64,000 nt of DNA from SMWD01 sp964629475 (GTDB lineage: Bacteria; Pseudomonadota; Gammaproteobacteria; Steroidobacterales; GCA-2729495): the NCBI GenBank assembly GCA_964629475.1, contig CAZVQW010000001.1, forward strand, positions 372,001 to 436,000, in the 5' to 3' direction. Of the stretch, positions 18,027 to 26,525 are shown in pieces. Both the position numbers and the translations under genes were made by a program. A model generated the notes under the pieces. The model made no database searches. It saw only the letters and a list, made by a program, of their open reading frames with translations, and was not told the DNA's origin. How positions within the stretch are numbered: the stretch's first letter is position 1; each line of letters starts with the position of its first letter.

Positions 18027-18048
18027 GTGTAAACACAGAATTTTACAC
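18027..18048. promoter_or_regulatory. Candidate operator: 7-bp inverted repeat GTGTAAA-N8-TTTACAC
   Basis: Perfect half-sites GTGTAAA (18027-18033) and TTTACAC (18042-18048) are separated by 8 bases. They sit in the non-coding gap 17896-18178, about 130 bases upstream of the initiating transferase start. Size and spacing suit a dimeric activator such as PrsR, but the binding protein is unknown. Confidence 0.35.
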
Positions 18049-18178
18049 TACGGTTCAGGGTAATTCCGTGACCCGGATCACAGAATTCCCACACAGGCGA
18101 TAATGTCTGTTGAGTGTATTTTGTTAAATACCCGAACTGGCATTGCAAATAACCGTGCAAACTAATAACAAAAGCCCC

Positions 18179-19225
18179 CTAGCCTGGCAGACTGCGCGCC
18201 AGCATTGGCCCGACCAGGCGGATTATCCCGGTCGGCAAGCGCTTCCAGACCGAAATCGCCATGCGATATTTTGGGTTACCGGGACTCAGATCAGGCATTG
18301 CACTCTGCCCGACCAGATCATATTGATAGTGCAAAGGCTTCGGCACAAATCCCCAGTGTTTCTTGAAGCGAAAAGATCCTGTCCCCTCTCGACTACGCCC
18401 GTAATCAAATACCTTGACACCGGATTCGCAACTTCGGCGCATCAGTTCCCAGTACATAAAATCATTCGCCATCAACCCGCGCGCCGCCGACAAGCTGCCT
18501 CCGTAGTACGGAATGACTTCATCACGAAAGTAGTAACTCATAACACTGGCAATGGCCTTGTCGTCTTTGAAAATTGTCAAAATACGGCAATCTTTGCCAA
18601 ATTCTCGCCTGATTGCCTCGAAATATTTTCTCGACAGCACAGGAGTACCCAGGTTCCTGTAGCTCTCGGAAAAAACAGGATAGAAATTATCGAGATGGTC
18701 CTCGACCCGCGCCTCCAGCCCATGCTTGATCCCCTTGCGCACCATCGCACGCTGTTTCCGAGGAATCATTTGCATACATTCGTCAGGCGTATCAGGAAGC
18801 TCTTTGCGAAAAGTTACGTAAGCCGACTTTGTCGTCAGATTTGGCCGTTCTTCATCGCGATTTCGATATTCGACGTATTTCACGGCCAATTTTTCCGCCA
18901 GGGCACGCGCTTCATTCTCGAGCGCAATTGCTGTGCCGTCATCAGTTGCAACGATACCGCCATAAGCCAGAAATGGCAGTGAAGCCAACAAGTTGCCAAA
19001 TAAACGGCTGCGAATATGCACCAGCGGGAAGATGCCCCTGACACTACCGCCGGATTCGGCAATTAAATAATATGCCTTATGGCTCAGAGTACTCTCAAAA
19101 ATCTCCTTCCATTCTGCCCGGTGGAAGAACGTCCCGTTGGCAGATTGACTTAAGAAATGATTCCAGCGCTGTATGTCTTGAGTCGTTAACAATTTAATTT
19201 GCAAAGAGCTGGACATACATGACAT
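18179..19225 (-). CDS. FemAB-like GNAT protein, XrtA system-associated
   Basis: A 348-residue protein of the FemAB/CelD-like acyltransferase fold (two GNAT domains). Characteristic stretches are NGTFFHRAEWKEIFE near the N-terminus, GGSVRGIFPLVHIRSRLFG, LPFLAYGGIV, PRKQRAMVRKGIKHGL in the middle, and FDYGRSREGTGSFRFKKHWGF near the C-terminus. These match the FemAB family protein found in exosortase A loci. FemAB proteins of Gram-positives transfer amino acids from aminoacyl-tRNA to peptidoglycan. The role in these loci is unknown, but an amino-acid or acyl transfer to the polysaccharide is the usual guess. Start at 19225 or at the next Met (19216). Confidence 0.88.
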   Translation of the reverse strand: MSCMSSSLQIKLLTTQDIQRWNHFLSQSANGTFFHRAEWKEIFESTLSHKAYYLIAESGGSVRGIFPLVHIRSRLFGNLLASLPFLAYGGIVATDDGTAIALENEARALAEKLAVKYVEYRNRDEERPNLTTKSAYVTFRKELPDTPDECMQMIPRKQRAMVRKGIKHGLEARVEDHLDNFYPVFSESYRNLGTPVLSRKYFEAIRREFGKDCRILTIFKDDKAIASVMSYYFRDEVIPYYGGSLSAARGLMANDFMYWELMRRSCESGVKVFDYGRSREGTGSFRFKKHWGFVPKPLHYQYDLVGQSAMPDLSPGNPKYRMAISVWKRLPTGIIRLVGPMLARSLPG

Positions 19226-19551
19226 TCCATCGCGCTATTTTAGAGAGGGCCGCAAGGTGTGAAATGGCATAAAACACTTTACCAATACGCTATGCGGGCA
19301 ATATATTGCACATAATCATATCTAGCCTGTTCAGGCAAGGAATACGATCCCACAACCAAAAATTGCGGAATGGATCAAGAAAAACTCTGCCTGCAGCCGT
19401 TACAATGGCCAGGTGAACAGGCGCTTCCAAACAAAGCAATAATCACCCAGCAAGAGAAGCAATCAGTCAACGTAATAATCAGTTAAGAACCGGCTCCGGC
19501 TCCTGATAGCCGGATGTCCATATCCGCCACTGGTTGATCCGGATCAGAATT
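19226..19551. other. Divergent intergenic region between FemAB-like gene and algD-like gene
   Basis: This 326-base AT-richer stretch has no gene I can support. It must hold the promoters of both flanking genes. Small hairpins lie near the algD-like start: CCGGCT-N12-AGCCGG around 19491-19514 and CGGAT-N6-ATCCG just after it. I found no convincing sigma54 -24/-12 element on either strand by eye. Confidence 0.6.
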
Positions 19552-20865
19552 ATGAGAATAGCTGTATTTGGACTCGGATATGTAGGCGCTGTATCGGCAG
19601 CCTGCCTGGCCCAGGAGGGGCACACCGTAATCGGTGTCGACCCGAACGTCACCAAAATTGGCCTGATTAATGCAGGACAGTCCCCGATCATTGAAAAAGA
19701 TGTCGGAGAAATTATCCAACAGGCTGTTGCGGACGGTCGGCTCCGGGCCGTAACCGACCCAGCCAGCGCGATAGCTGAGTCGGATCTGTCTCTTGTCTGT
19801 GTCGGCACACCGTCGGCAGCCAACGGAAGCCTAGACCTCAGCTTTGTCGATCTCGTCTGCAATGAAATTGGCGCTGCCATCAAAGTAAATAAGGACTACC
19901 ACACCGTCGTCATTCGCAGCACAATTCTTCCCGGCACGATGCGGAATATCGTCATTCCGGCCCTCGAGAATGCCTCCGGCATGAAGGCGGGAACAGACTT
20001 CGGACTATGCAACAATCCGGAGTTTCTGCGCGAAGGTACGGCCGTCTTTGATTACCACAATCCACCAAAAACTGTCATCGGCTCACTCGATGCACGCAGT
20101 TCGGGCGTCCTTGAAGATCTATACGCCGAGCTGCCCGGACCACTGATCACGACCACCATCGAAACGGCTGAAATGGTCAAGTACGTCGATAATGTGTGGC
20201 ATGCGCTGAAAGTTACGTTCGCCAACGAGATCGGTGCAATCTGCAAACCGCTGGAAGTCGACAGTCATGCTGTCATGGACATCTTCTGCCAGGATCAGAA
20301 GCTGAACATTTCTCCGTATTACCTCAAGCCCGGATTTGCATTCGGGGGATCCTGCCTGCCAAAAGATGTTCGAGCCCTTACCTATCATTCGAAACGACTC
20401 GACCTCCAGCTCCCCGTCCTCGAATCCATCATGGACAGCAACAGAATCCAGATCGACAGAGCGTTCGACCTTATCGTCCGACAAGGTATGAAACGAATTG
20501 GAATTCTGGGCTTTAGCTTCAAGGCCGGAACCGATGATCTTCGTGAAAGCCCTATCGTCGAGGTTGCCGAACGACTGATTGGCAAGGGATATGATCTACG
20601 GCTCTATGACAAAAACGTCAATCTGGCAAAACTCGTTGGTGCGAATCGAGAATACATCCTTAACCACATTCCGCATATTGCCGGACTCATGGTCGATTCG
20701 GCGAAAGAAATCATGGAACATGCCGAGGTGCTGATCATCGGTAATGGCGCACCAGAATTCGCGAAACTCGTCGCAAATCGTAATCCGGAACAAAAGGTCA
20801 TCGACCTGGTCCACATCGAAGATGAAATCAGCGCAGCAGACGGGTATGAGGGAATTGCCTGGTAA
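19552..20865 (+). CDS. algD: GDP-mannose 6-dehydrogenase (AlgD-like)
   Basis: A 437-residue enzyme that oxidises GDP-mannose to GDP-mannuronic acid in two NAD-dependent steps. The start is the ATG at 19552 (MRIAVFGLGYVGAVSAACLA). A TTG six codons earlier is less likely. The N-terminal Rossmann motif is GLGYVG. NPEFLREGTAVFDYHNPPKTVIG, YVDNVWHALKVTFANEIGAI and GFAFGGSCLPKDVRALTY are closely AlgD-like, with the catalytic Cys at residue 268, the same number as in Pseudomonas AlgD. The C-terminal domain has LGFSFKAGTDDLRESP. No other alginate genes (alg8, alg44, algE) are in the window, so it more likely feeds a uronic acid into this locus's exopolysaccharide. Stands alone on the plus strand. Confidence 0.9.
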   Translation: MRIAVFGLGYVGAVSAACLAQEGHTVIGVDPNVTKIGLINAGQSPIIEKDVGEIIQQAVADGRLRAVTDPASAIAESDLSLVCVGTPSAANGSLDLSFVDLVCNEIGAAIKVNKDYHTVVIRSTILPGTMRNIVIPALENASGMKAGTDFGLCNNPEFLREGTAVFDYHNPPKTVIGSLDARSSGVLEDLYAELPGPLITTTIETAEMVKYVDNVWHALKVTFANEIGAICKPLEVDSHAVMDIFCQDQKLNISPYYLKPGFAFGGSCLPKDVRALTYHSKRLDLQLPVLESIMDSNRIQIDRAFDLIVRQGMKRIGILGFSFKAGTDDLRESPIVEVAERLIGKGYDLRLYDKNVNLAKLVGANREYILNHIPHIAGLMVDSAKEIMEHAEVLIIGNGAPEFAKLVANRNPEQKVIDLVHIEDEISAADGYEGIAW

Positions 20866-20872
20866 ATACTGA

Positions 20873-22066
20873 TCAGGCGCAGAGAAACTCCGCCTGTACA
20901 CCCTGCTGCCCGGCAGCCTGCCTGATTTCATCAAGGTAGACAGGATTCATGACGATAATAACCTGCGGCTGGTGGTTGGCCAGGTGTTCGACCGGGACGA
21001 CTTCCTGGCCGGTTCCGGCCACGTACTTGCCGTGTTTGTGAACATTGATATCCACAATGTACTCAACCGTTGCGGCAATATCCCGGCCCAGTGCATTCAG
21101 AAAACTGACACCCTTCGAACCGGCGCCCCAGGCCACCGTTCTCGCACCGCTTTCAGCCAGTTGTGCGATCCGTTCCTGCCAGGCACCAAGATCATGCGCA
21201 TAGCGTTGCGGAAACTCTCTTGCGGCTCGCTCCAGATCTGTCACTACCTCCGGCGCCGGCATTGAAACCTCGCCGGTCGTGCGTGCTTCCAGCCCCAGAA
21301 ATTGCCCGCTGAACTGTTCGTAGACCCGCTCAACCTCGAATCCGGCGGCACGAAATGCATATTCGAGCGACTGCCGGCTGAAATACGCCGGATGTTCGTA
21401 GATGATATCCCAGAGGGCATCCCCGACCAGCGTCAGCGACCCGTTCGGCACCTCGAAGTAGATCGGTAACCCGCTCTGCTCTCCCAACCCCTGTCGAATG
21501 CCGGTCAAAAAAGCTACCGGATTGTCGACATGCTCCAGCACGTGACGACAACAGACAAAATCAGGCTTTAGCGAGGCGTGCTTGGCACTGAAAAATTCAT
21601 TGGAGAACGTCACGGATCCAGCCGCTAATCCGGCAATACGGCCCTCCTCAACGCTCTGATCGAAGCCATAGCCCTGGTTGGCGCCCTTTTCGCACAAGGT
21701 GGCGAGAAATTCACCCTTACCGCAACCGATTTCCAGAACTTTCTTGCCGCGCAGATCGTATTGCTCGATCAGCCGATCGGCCAGTTCATTGGCAAACCCG
21801 GAAAACAACTCTGAAAAGTGCAGCGAGTTTTCATATCCCTGGGAGTACTCGACCAGCGACTCATCGAAGCTCTGGTTGTAGATATGCCCACAGTCACCAC
21901 AGCGTACCAGTTCGATATCGGCAACCCGGGCGTTCAGCGCAGCGTCCCGCGTCGACCACAATACGTTGCAGAAAACCGGTGCACTATTAATTGTCACCAG
22001 ATGCAAGGAGGAGCTATTGCTACAAACCGGGCAGGCCTCATGCAGCTTTCTATCGCTGGAGGTCAT
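20873..22066 (-). CDS. C-methyltransferase-like SAM enzyme 1 of 3
   Basis: A 397-residue protein with the three-part plan of deoxysugar C-methyltransferases. It has an N-terminal zinc-binding region (CPVCSNSSS near residue 13, CGDCGHIYN near 57), a SAM-binding core (VLEIGCGKGEFL, and CRHVLEHVDNP in place of motif II), and a C-terminal Rossmann-like domain with VAWGAGSKGVSFLNAL and a YIVDINVHKHGKYVAGTG block. It closely parallels its neighbour at 22074 (same GCGKGEFL, AGSK and DIN segments), which suggests duplication. It likely methylates an NDP-sugar or a glycan. Last gene of the run that begins with the cytidylyltransferase, 7 bases after gene 2. Confidence 0.8.
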   Translation of the reverse strand: MTSSDRKLHEACPVCSNSSSLHLVTINSAPVFCNVLWSTRDAALNARVADIELVRCGDCGHIYNQSFDESLVEYSQGYENSLHFSELFSGFANELADRLIEQYDLRGKKVLEIGCGKGEFLATLCEKGANQGYGFDQSVEEGRIAGLAAGSVTFSNEFFSAKHASLKPDFVCCRHVLEHVDNPVAFLTGIRQGLGEQSGLPIYFEVPNGSLTLVGDALWDIIYEHPAYFSRQSLEYAFRAAGFEVERVYEQFSGQFLGLEARTTGEVSMPAPEVVTDLERAAREFPQRYAHDLGAWQERIAQLAESGARTVAWGAGSKGVSFLNALGRDIAATVEYIVDINVHKHGKYVAGTGQEVVPVEHLANHQPQVIIVMNPVYLDEIRQAAGQQGVQAEFLCA

Positions 22067-22073
22067 GATGGCA

Positions 22074-23255
22074 TCACAGTGCGTGGATTTCGGGGTTCAG
22101 GCCGAGTTTCAGCAAATCATCCTGGATTTCCGGCACATAAACACGGTTCATGACGATCACAACATCCGGCTTGATGTCCTGCAATGCGGCCGGAGCCACA
22201 ATCTTCTGCCCGCTGCCAGCCATGAAATGCTCGTGACGATAGGGGTTAATATCAACCACATTCTCGATATGACAATCGTCACCCATTGCGTGAAGGAAGG
22301 AGACCGCTTTCGAACCAGAGCCCCACAAAACGACGGTCGAGCCTGCATCCTTCCAGCCCCGGAGTCGATCTCGCCAATTACCGACTTTCGACATGCAGCG
22401 CTGCGAAAAAGTGCTGACCAGGTTGCGCAGCTCACTTATATCCTCTTCACCGTCGAGAAGCGGGGAAGCGTCGGCGCCCTCCTCACTGAGGCGTGCCTCA
22501 ATAGTGAGATACTGCGCCTCATACTCGGTTTCGATGGTCAGGATCTCAAATCCATGACGACGGAACAACCCGGCTATCGACCCGCCTGTGAAATAGGAAC
22601 AATGTTCGTAATAGATGTCTTCGTACGCGCAATCGATGAGAATCCGCAAAGCCTCGGGAATCTGGAAGAACACGATGCTGTCGTGATCCTTTACCGCGTT
22701 GCGAACCGCGCCGATAAATTTCGAAACGGTGGGGATATGCTCGAGCGTCATCTTACAGGCGACAAAATCACCCTTGTACGATGCGTACTTCTCTGAGTAG
22801 AAATCGGTGATGACGTTGATGTCACCCGCTTCCTCATCATTTCCGCGCTCCGCGTGGAAACCCGGATCAAAACCAATTCCGGAATTCGACCCGAGCCTGC
22901 ACAACAAGTTTAAAAACTCGCCCTTGCCGCAACCGATTTCCATAATGACCTTGTTTTTCAGCTCATAACGGTCGACAAGCTGCTGCGCCAGGGCTTTATG
23001 GAACCCCTGAAATGTCGGCGAGAAACCCTGAGTTTCTTCGTAACGCGCTGAGTACTCGGTTCGCTCAGGTACAAATGCGGAATTCCAGATAAATCCACAG
23101 TCATCGCAGAAACTCAGATGAATATTGCCTTTCGGATAGCCGAGTGCTTCCTCGCGGCTGGCAAGCAAGATACAACTGTTGGTAGGCACCGATTCCAGCT
23201 CATAGAACACATTGGTGTTACTAGATGCGCAGGCAGGGCATTCAGGATTTGGCAT
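22074..23255 (-). CDS. C-methyltransferase-like SAM enzyme 2 of 3
   Basis: A 393-residue paralogue of the adjacent downstream gene. The start is set at MPNPECPACASSNTN. A GGGAGCG ribosome site precedes it, whereas the longer open frame would overlap the previous gene. It has the zinc-binding pairs CPACASS and CDDCGFIWN, SAM motif IMEIGCGKGEFL, LEHIPTVSKF, and a C-terminal WGSGSKAVSFLHAMGDD domain followed by NVVDINPYRHEHFMAGSG. The aromatic PEALRILIDCAYEDIYYEH stretch matches the corresponding region of gene 1. Substrate unknown. It could act on a different carbon or intermediate than gene 1. Confidence 0.8.
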   Translation of the reverse strand: MPNPECPACASSNTNVFYELESVPTNSCILLASREEALGYPKGNIHLSFCDDCGFIWNSAFVPERTEYSARYEETQGFSPTFQGFHKALAQQLVDRYELKNKVIMEIGCGKGEFLNLLCRLGSNSGIGFDPGFHAERGNDEEAGDINVITDFYSEKYASYKGDFVACKMTLEHIPTVSKFIGAVRNAVKDHDSIVFFQIPEALRILIDCAYEDIYYEHCSYFTGGSIAGLFRRHGFEILTIETEYEAQYLTIEARLSEEGADASPLLDGEEDISELRNLVSTFSQRCMSKVGNWRDRLRGWKDAGSTVVLWGSGSKAVSFLHAMGDDCHIENVVDINPYRHEHFMAGSGQKIVAPAALQDIKPDVVIVMNRVYVPEIQDDLLKLGLNPEIHAL

Positions 23256-23286
23256 GGTCGGTCGCTCCCTTTGCGAACCAGGCGCG

Positions 23287-24531
23287 TCAGACAACTTTAA
23301 GCTCGGGCAACGGTATGATGAATTTTCCGCCTTTACTGCGAAACTCGGCCTGCTGCTCGAGAATCTCATCAGCGAAATTCCACGGCAGAATCAATACATA
23401 ATCGGGCATGGATTCGAGCAAATGCTCGGGCGCATGAATTGGCTGCAACTGCCCGGACATATACTTGCCCTGCTTGAATTCGTTGCGGTCGACAATGTAT
23501 TCCATCAGATTACTGTCGATACCGACATAATTAATCAGCGTGCAACCCTTGGCAGCAGCGCCATAGCCCGCTATTCGCTTGCCCTGTGAATGCAAATCCT
23601 GCAACAGGCTCAGCAGAGACTCTTTGAATCCACGCACACGTTCGGCAAAATCGCGGTAAAACTCAGGCTGATCGATGCCGATCTCGCGCTCCTCCGCCAG
23701 CAGTGTTTTGACCGACTGCTGCACATTTTCTTTCTTGCCGAAAAAGAACCGCAGCGAGCCGCCGTGAATCGGGATTCTGCGCACATCGTTCAGATACATT
23801 CCGTGCCTGCGAAACAAAGCATCGACTGACATAACAGAGAAGTAACACAGATGCTGGTGATAAATCGTGTCAAACTCATTCTTCTCGATCAGGTCGCGGA
23901 CGTACGGAGCCTCGATAACGACAACGCCGTCTTCGCTCAGAATCTCACCAATACCTGCAACGAACCCGTTGGTGTCGGCAACGTGGGCCAATACGTTGTT
24001 GCCGTGAATAACATCGGCACTAATACCGTCATCACGCAATTTCTTCGCCTCATCATGCGAAAAAAACGTAATCAAAGTATCGATTCCGGCTTCCTGAGCT
24101 TTTTTGGCCGGTGCCTCGGACGGATCGATACCCAGCACACGAATACCCTGCTGATGATAGTACTGAAGAAGGTAGCCGTCATTGCTCGCCAGTTCTACGA
24201 CGAGGTTATCGCCGGTCAGATTCCGTGCGGCAATAATCTCCTCGACATTCTTCTTCGTATGTTCAAGTAACGATGCCGAGACCGATGAGAAATACGGGTA
24301 GTCTGCATAGAACAGTATCTCGGGGGCAACCGTTTCAACGATCTGTACCAGTGAGCATGACTTGCAAAAAACCGCATGCAACGGACACTTGTATTCATCG
24401 TCCGCGGGATTTGTCGGCAGGCGATCTGCCAGCGGCGATATGCCGAGATCCAGAATCTGCTCGAGATCCGCCGAACCACAGGATCGGCATCCATCCTGAC
24501 CGGGAGCGCCCTTGATATATTCAGCTTCCAT
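23287..24531 (-). CDS. C-methyltransferase-like SAM enzyme 3 of 3 (TylC3/MtmC-type)
   Basis: A 414-residue protein, the closest of the three to the classical NDP-4-keto-sugar 3-C-methyltransferases. It has an N-terminal CRSCGSADLEQILDLG and CPLHAVFCKSCSLVQ zinc region. The segment ISPLADRLP, the SAM motif VVELASNDGYLLQYY and GNNVLAHVADTNGF follow. HQHLCYFSVMSVDALFRRHG and the C-terminal GYGAAAKGCTLINYVG domain complete the family plan. In this family these enzymes add a methyl branch to a CDP- or dTDP-4-keto-6-deoxysugar. It follows the SDR gene by 13 bases and precedes gene 2 by 31 bases. With the cytidylyltransferase it suggests a branched CDP-sugar. Confidence 0.85.
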   Translation of the reverse strand: MEAEYIKGAPGQDGCRSCGSADLEQILDLGISPLADRLPTNPADDEYKCPLHAVFCKSCSLVQIVETVAPEILFYADYPYFSSVSASLLEHTKKNVEEIIAARNLTGDNLVVELASNDGYLLQYYHQQGIRVLGIDPSEAPAKKAQEAGIDTLITFFSHDEAKKLRDDGISADVIHGNNVLAHVADTNGFVAGIGEILSEDGVVVIEAPYVRDLIEKNEFDTIYHQHLCYFSVMSVDALFRRHGMYLNDVRRIPIHGGSLRFFFGKKENVQQSVKTLLAEEREIGIDQPEFYRDFAERVRGFKESLLSLLQDLHSQGKRIAGYGAAAKGCTLINYVGIDSNLMEYIVDRNEFKQGKYMSGQLQPIHAPEHLLESMPDYVLILPWNFADEILEQQAEFRSKGGKFIIPLPELKVV

Positions 24532-24544
24532 GAAGCGGCCGCCG

Positions 24545-25594
24545 TTAGCTGCTAACAGACGCAGTCTGCGCCTGCTGCCAACGAAGTGAGTTGTCGAGTT
24601 GTCCGTCTTCGATCAACTTCTTGATATGCGCTATGCGCATGAAACGCTCACCCTCGAAATCTTCCAGCTTCAGGCCAACCTTGCAGAATGACTCATAAAG
24701 CTGCTCAACTCCACGGCGTGCCGTCCACTGCGGCTTGAAACCGGGCAGCTCACGGGCAATGCGATTGCAATCGACACGATAGCAACGCTTATCCGGGCCC
24801 GCATCTGTTGCAAATTCTATTTCACAACCCGGCACAACCTGCTTGACGATATCGGCAAGGTCCCTGATCTGGTAATTTTCGGTCGTCGTGCCAACATTGA
24901 AGGCCTGATTATGAACGACATCGATCGGCGTGCTGATTGCAGCCAGATAAGCACGCGAGATGTCCTCGACGTGCACCAGCGGGCGCCACGGCGAGCCATC
25001 GCTCTTCAGAAAAACCTTGCCCGTGGTAAAGGCCCAGGCCGTCAGATTGTTGATTACCAGGTCAAAACGAATGCGTGGTGACAAGCCGAAGGCCGTAGAG
25101 GCACGCAAGTATGTCGGGCTAAATGAGTCATCCGCCAATTCTCTGAGTGCCAGTTCGACCGCAACCTTCGAAATCCCATACGGCGTTACCGGGTTAAATT
25201 CCGCATCCTCAGTCAGGAACTGCTCATCCGATGCACCGTAATTACTGCACGATGAGGCGAATACAAAGCGTCTGACACCCGCCTGCTTGGCGAGGCGCGC
25301 AAGCCGAATCGAAGCCTGCTCATTTATCTCTTCTGTCAGGTTAGGGTTGTAATCACCGAGCGGATCATTCGACAAACCGGCAAGATGAATAATTGCGTCA
25401 AAGCCCTCTACGTCGGACAGCTGCGCGTCGCGAACGTCAATTTTTCGCGTCGGAATGTCCGGAACTTCACCGACGTAGGTGCAATGCCCGAACAAATCAG
25501 CATCCAGACCGGATACATCGTGGCCGTTTTCAAGCAACAAGGGAACCAGCGTGGTGCCAATGTAGCCAAGATTACCGGTAACAAGAACTCGCAT
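24545..25594 (-). CDS. NAD-dependent epimerase/dehydratase (extended SDR)
   Basis: A 349-residue extended short-chain dehydrogenase acting on a nucleotide sugar. The N-terminus MRVLVTGNLGYIGTTLV holds the NAD loop. IIHLAGLSNDPLG, ASSCSNYGASDE (catalytic Ser) and TPYGISKVAVE (Tyr-Lys pair) follow. SPWRPLVHVEDISRAYLAA and FNVGTTTENYQIRDLA form the sugar-nucleotide site. It is not a clear match to RfbG-type CDP-glucose 4,6-dehydratase, so epimerase or dehydratase both remain possible. It begins 2 bases after the cytidylyltransferase stop, so the two are almost certainly coupled. The likely substrate is therefore CDP-linked, which is inference. Confidence 0.83.
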   Translation of the reverse strand: MRVLVTGNLGYIGTTLVPLLLENGHDVSGLDADLFGHCTYVGEVPDIPTRKIDVRDAQLSDVEGFDAIIHLAGLSNDPLGDYNPNLTEEINEQASIRLARLAKQAGVRRFVFASSCSNYGASDEQFLTEDAEFNPVTPYGISKVAVELALRELADDSFSPTYLRASTAFGLSPRIRFDLVINNLTAWAFTTGKVFLKSDGSPWRPLVHVEDISRAYLAAISTPIDVVHNQAFNVGTTTENYQIRDLADIVKQVVPGCEIEFATDAGPDKRCYRVDCNRIARELPGFKPQWTARRGVEQLYESFCKVGLKLEDFEGERFMRIAHIKKLIEDGQLDNSLRWQQAQTASVSS

Positions 25595-25596
25595 TA

Positions 25597-26370
25597 TTAC
25601 TCTCCAAATTTCCAGGGTGGATTGCCGCTATCCCAGAGTTTCTGCAACAGGTGCTTTTCACGCAATGTATCCATGCACTGCCAGAATGACTCATGCTTGT
25701 AGGCAAATAACTCGCCGTCCGCGGCCAGTCGTTCCAATGGCGCATCCTCCCACATCGTATTGTCACCTTCGATATAGTCGAAGATGCCGGGCTCCAGAAC
25801 GAAAAATGCTCCGTTGATCCACCCTTCGGCAGTCTGCGGTTTCTCCGAAAACTGTTCAATCCGGTCGCCATCGAAATGCAGGTGCCCATATCGTGCCGTG
25901 GGCCTGACGGCTGTCATCGTTGCGAGCTTTCCATGGCTGCGATGAAATTTCAGCAATGCATCCAGATCCACATCGGAAAGACCGTCACCCCATGTCAGCA
26001 TGAACGTCGAATCACCCACCCAGGGTTTCAGACGTTTGATCCTTCCCCCCGTCAGTGTCGGCAAGCCCGTATCGACGAGGTCGATTTTCCAGTTTTCAGT
26101 CTCACGGTGGTGGGTCACTTCGCCGGTACCCATGTCGACGGTCATGTGACCGTTCATCTGGGTAAAATCCTGCATCCAGCGCTTGATGTACTCGCCTTTG
26201 TAGCCTAGCGCAATGACAAACTCACGATAACCATAGTGAGCGTAGTGCTTCATGATGTGCCAGAGAATAGGCCGACCGCCGATCTCCACCATTGGTTTCG
26301 GGCGTGTCTCCGTTTCTTCGGCTAACCGGGTACCGGCGCCCCCTGCCAGAATAGCTACTTTCATATTCAT
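25597..26370 (-). CDS. rfbF: Glucose-1-phosphate cytidylyltransferase
   Basis: A 257-residue nucleotidyltransferase that makes CDP-glucose from CTP and glucose 1-phosphate. The activation loop is LAGGAGTRLAEETETRPKPM, and VEIGGRPILWHIMKHYAHYG is highly characteristic of RfbF rather than RmlA. TWGDGLSDVDLDALLKFHR holds the metal-binding Asp region, and GWINGAFFVLEPGIFDYI is the product-site block. Length fits the family (~257). First gene of the sugar operon rfbF-SDR-three methyltransferases. The classical partners RfbG (dehydratase) and RfbH (3-dehydrase) are not seen in the window. Start at 26370, or at the Met two codons later. Confidence 0.92.
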   Translation of the reverse strand: MNMKVAILAGGAGTRLAEETETRPKPMVEIGGRPILWHIMKHYAHYGYREFVIALGYKGEYIKRWMQDFTQMNGHMTVDMGTGEVTHHRETENWKIDLVDTGLPTLTGGRIKRLKPWVGDSTFMLTWGDGLSDVDLDALLKFHRSHGKLATMTAVRPTARYGHLHFDGDRIEQFSEKPQTAEGWINGAFFVLEPGIFDYIEGDNTMWEDAPLERLAADGELFAYKHESFWQCMDTLREKHLLQKLWDSGNPPWKFGE

Positions 26371-26525
26371 TATCGATTCTTTACCAGTATTGAATTCTTT
26401 TTAGTTCTCCGCACAGACAAAGCGGCAGAGCAAGAACCTAGGCAGCGAATTATATAGGTATTGCACATCGCGCAGCATCTACACAGATCACATAAACTGC
26501 TGCCTCGGATTTATTATGTCCAGAC

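Noticed and set aside
18143..18982. A 279-codon plus-strand frame opposite the FemAB-like gene
   Set aside because: It is an antisense shadow. The FemAB-like reading has clear family motifs and this one has none.
21966..22796. A 276-codon plus-strand frame across two methyltransferase genes
   Set aside because: It spans the boundary of two real minus-strand genes, has no ribosome site, and shows no recognisable domain.
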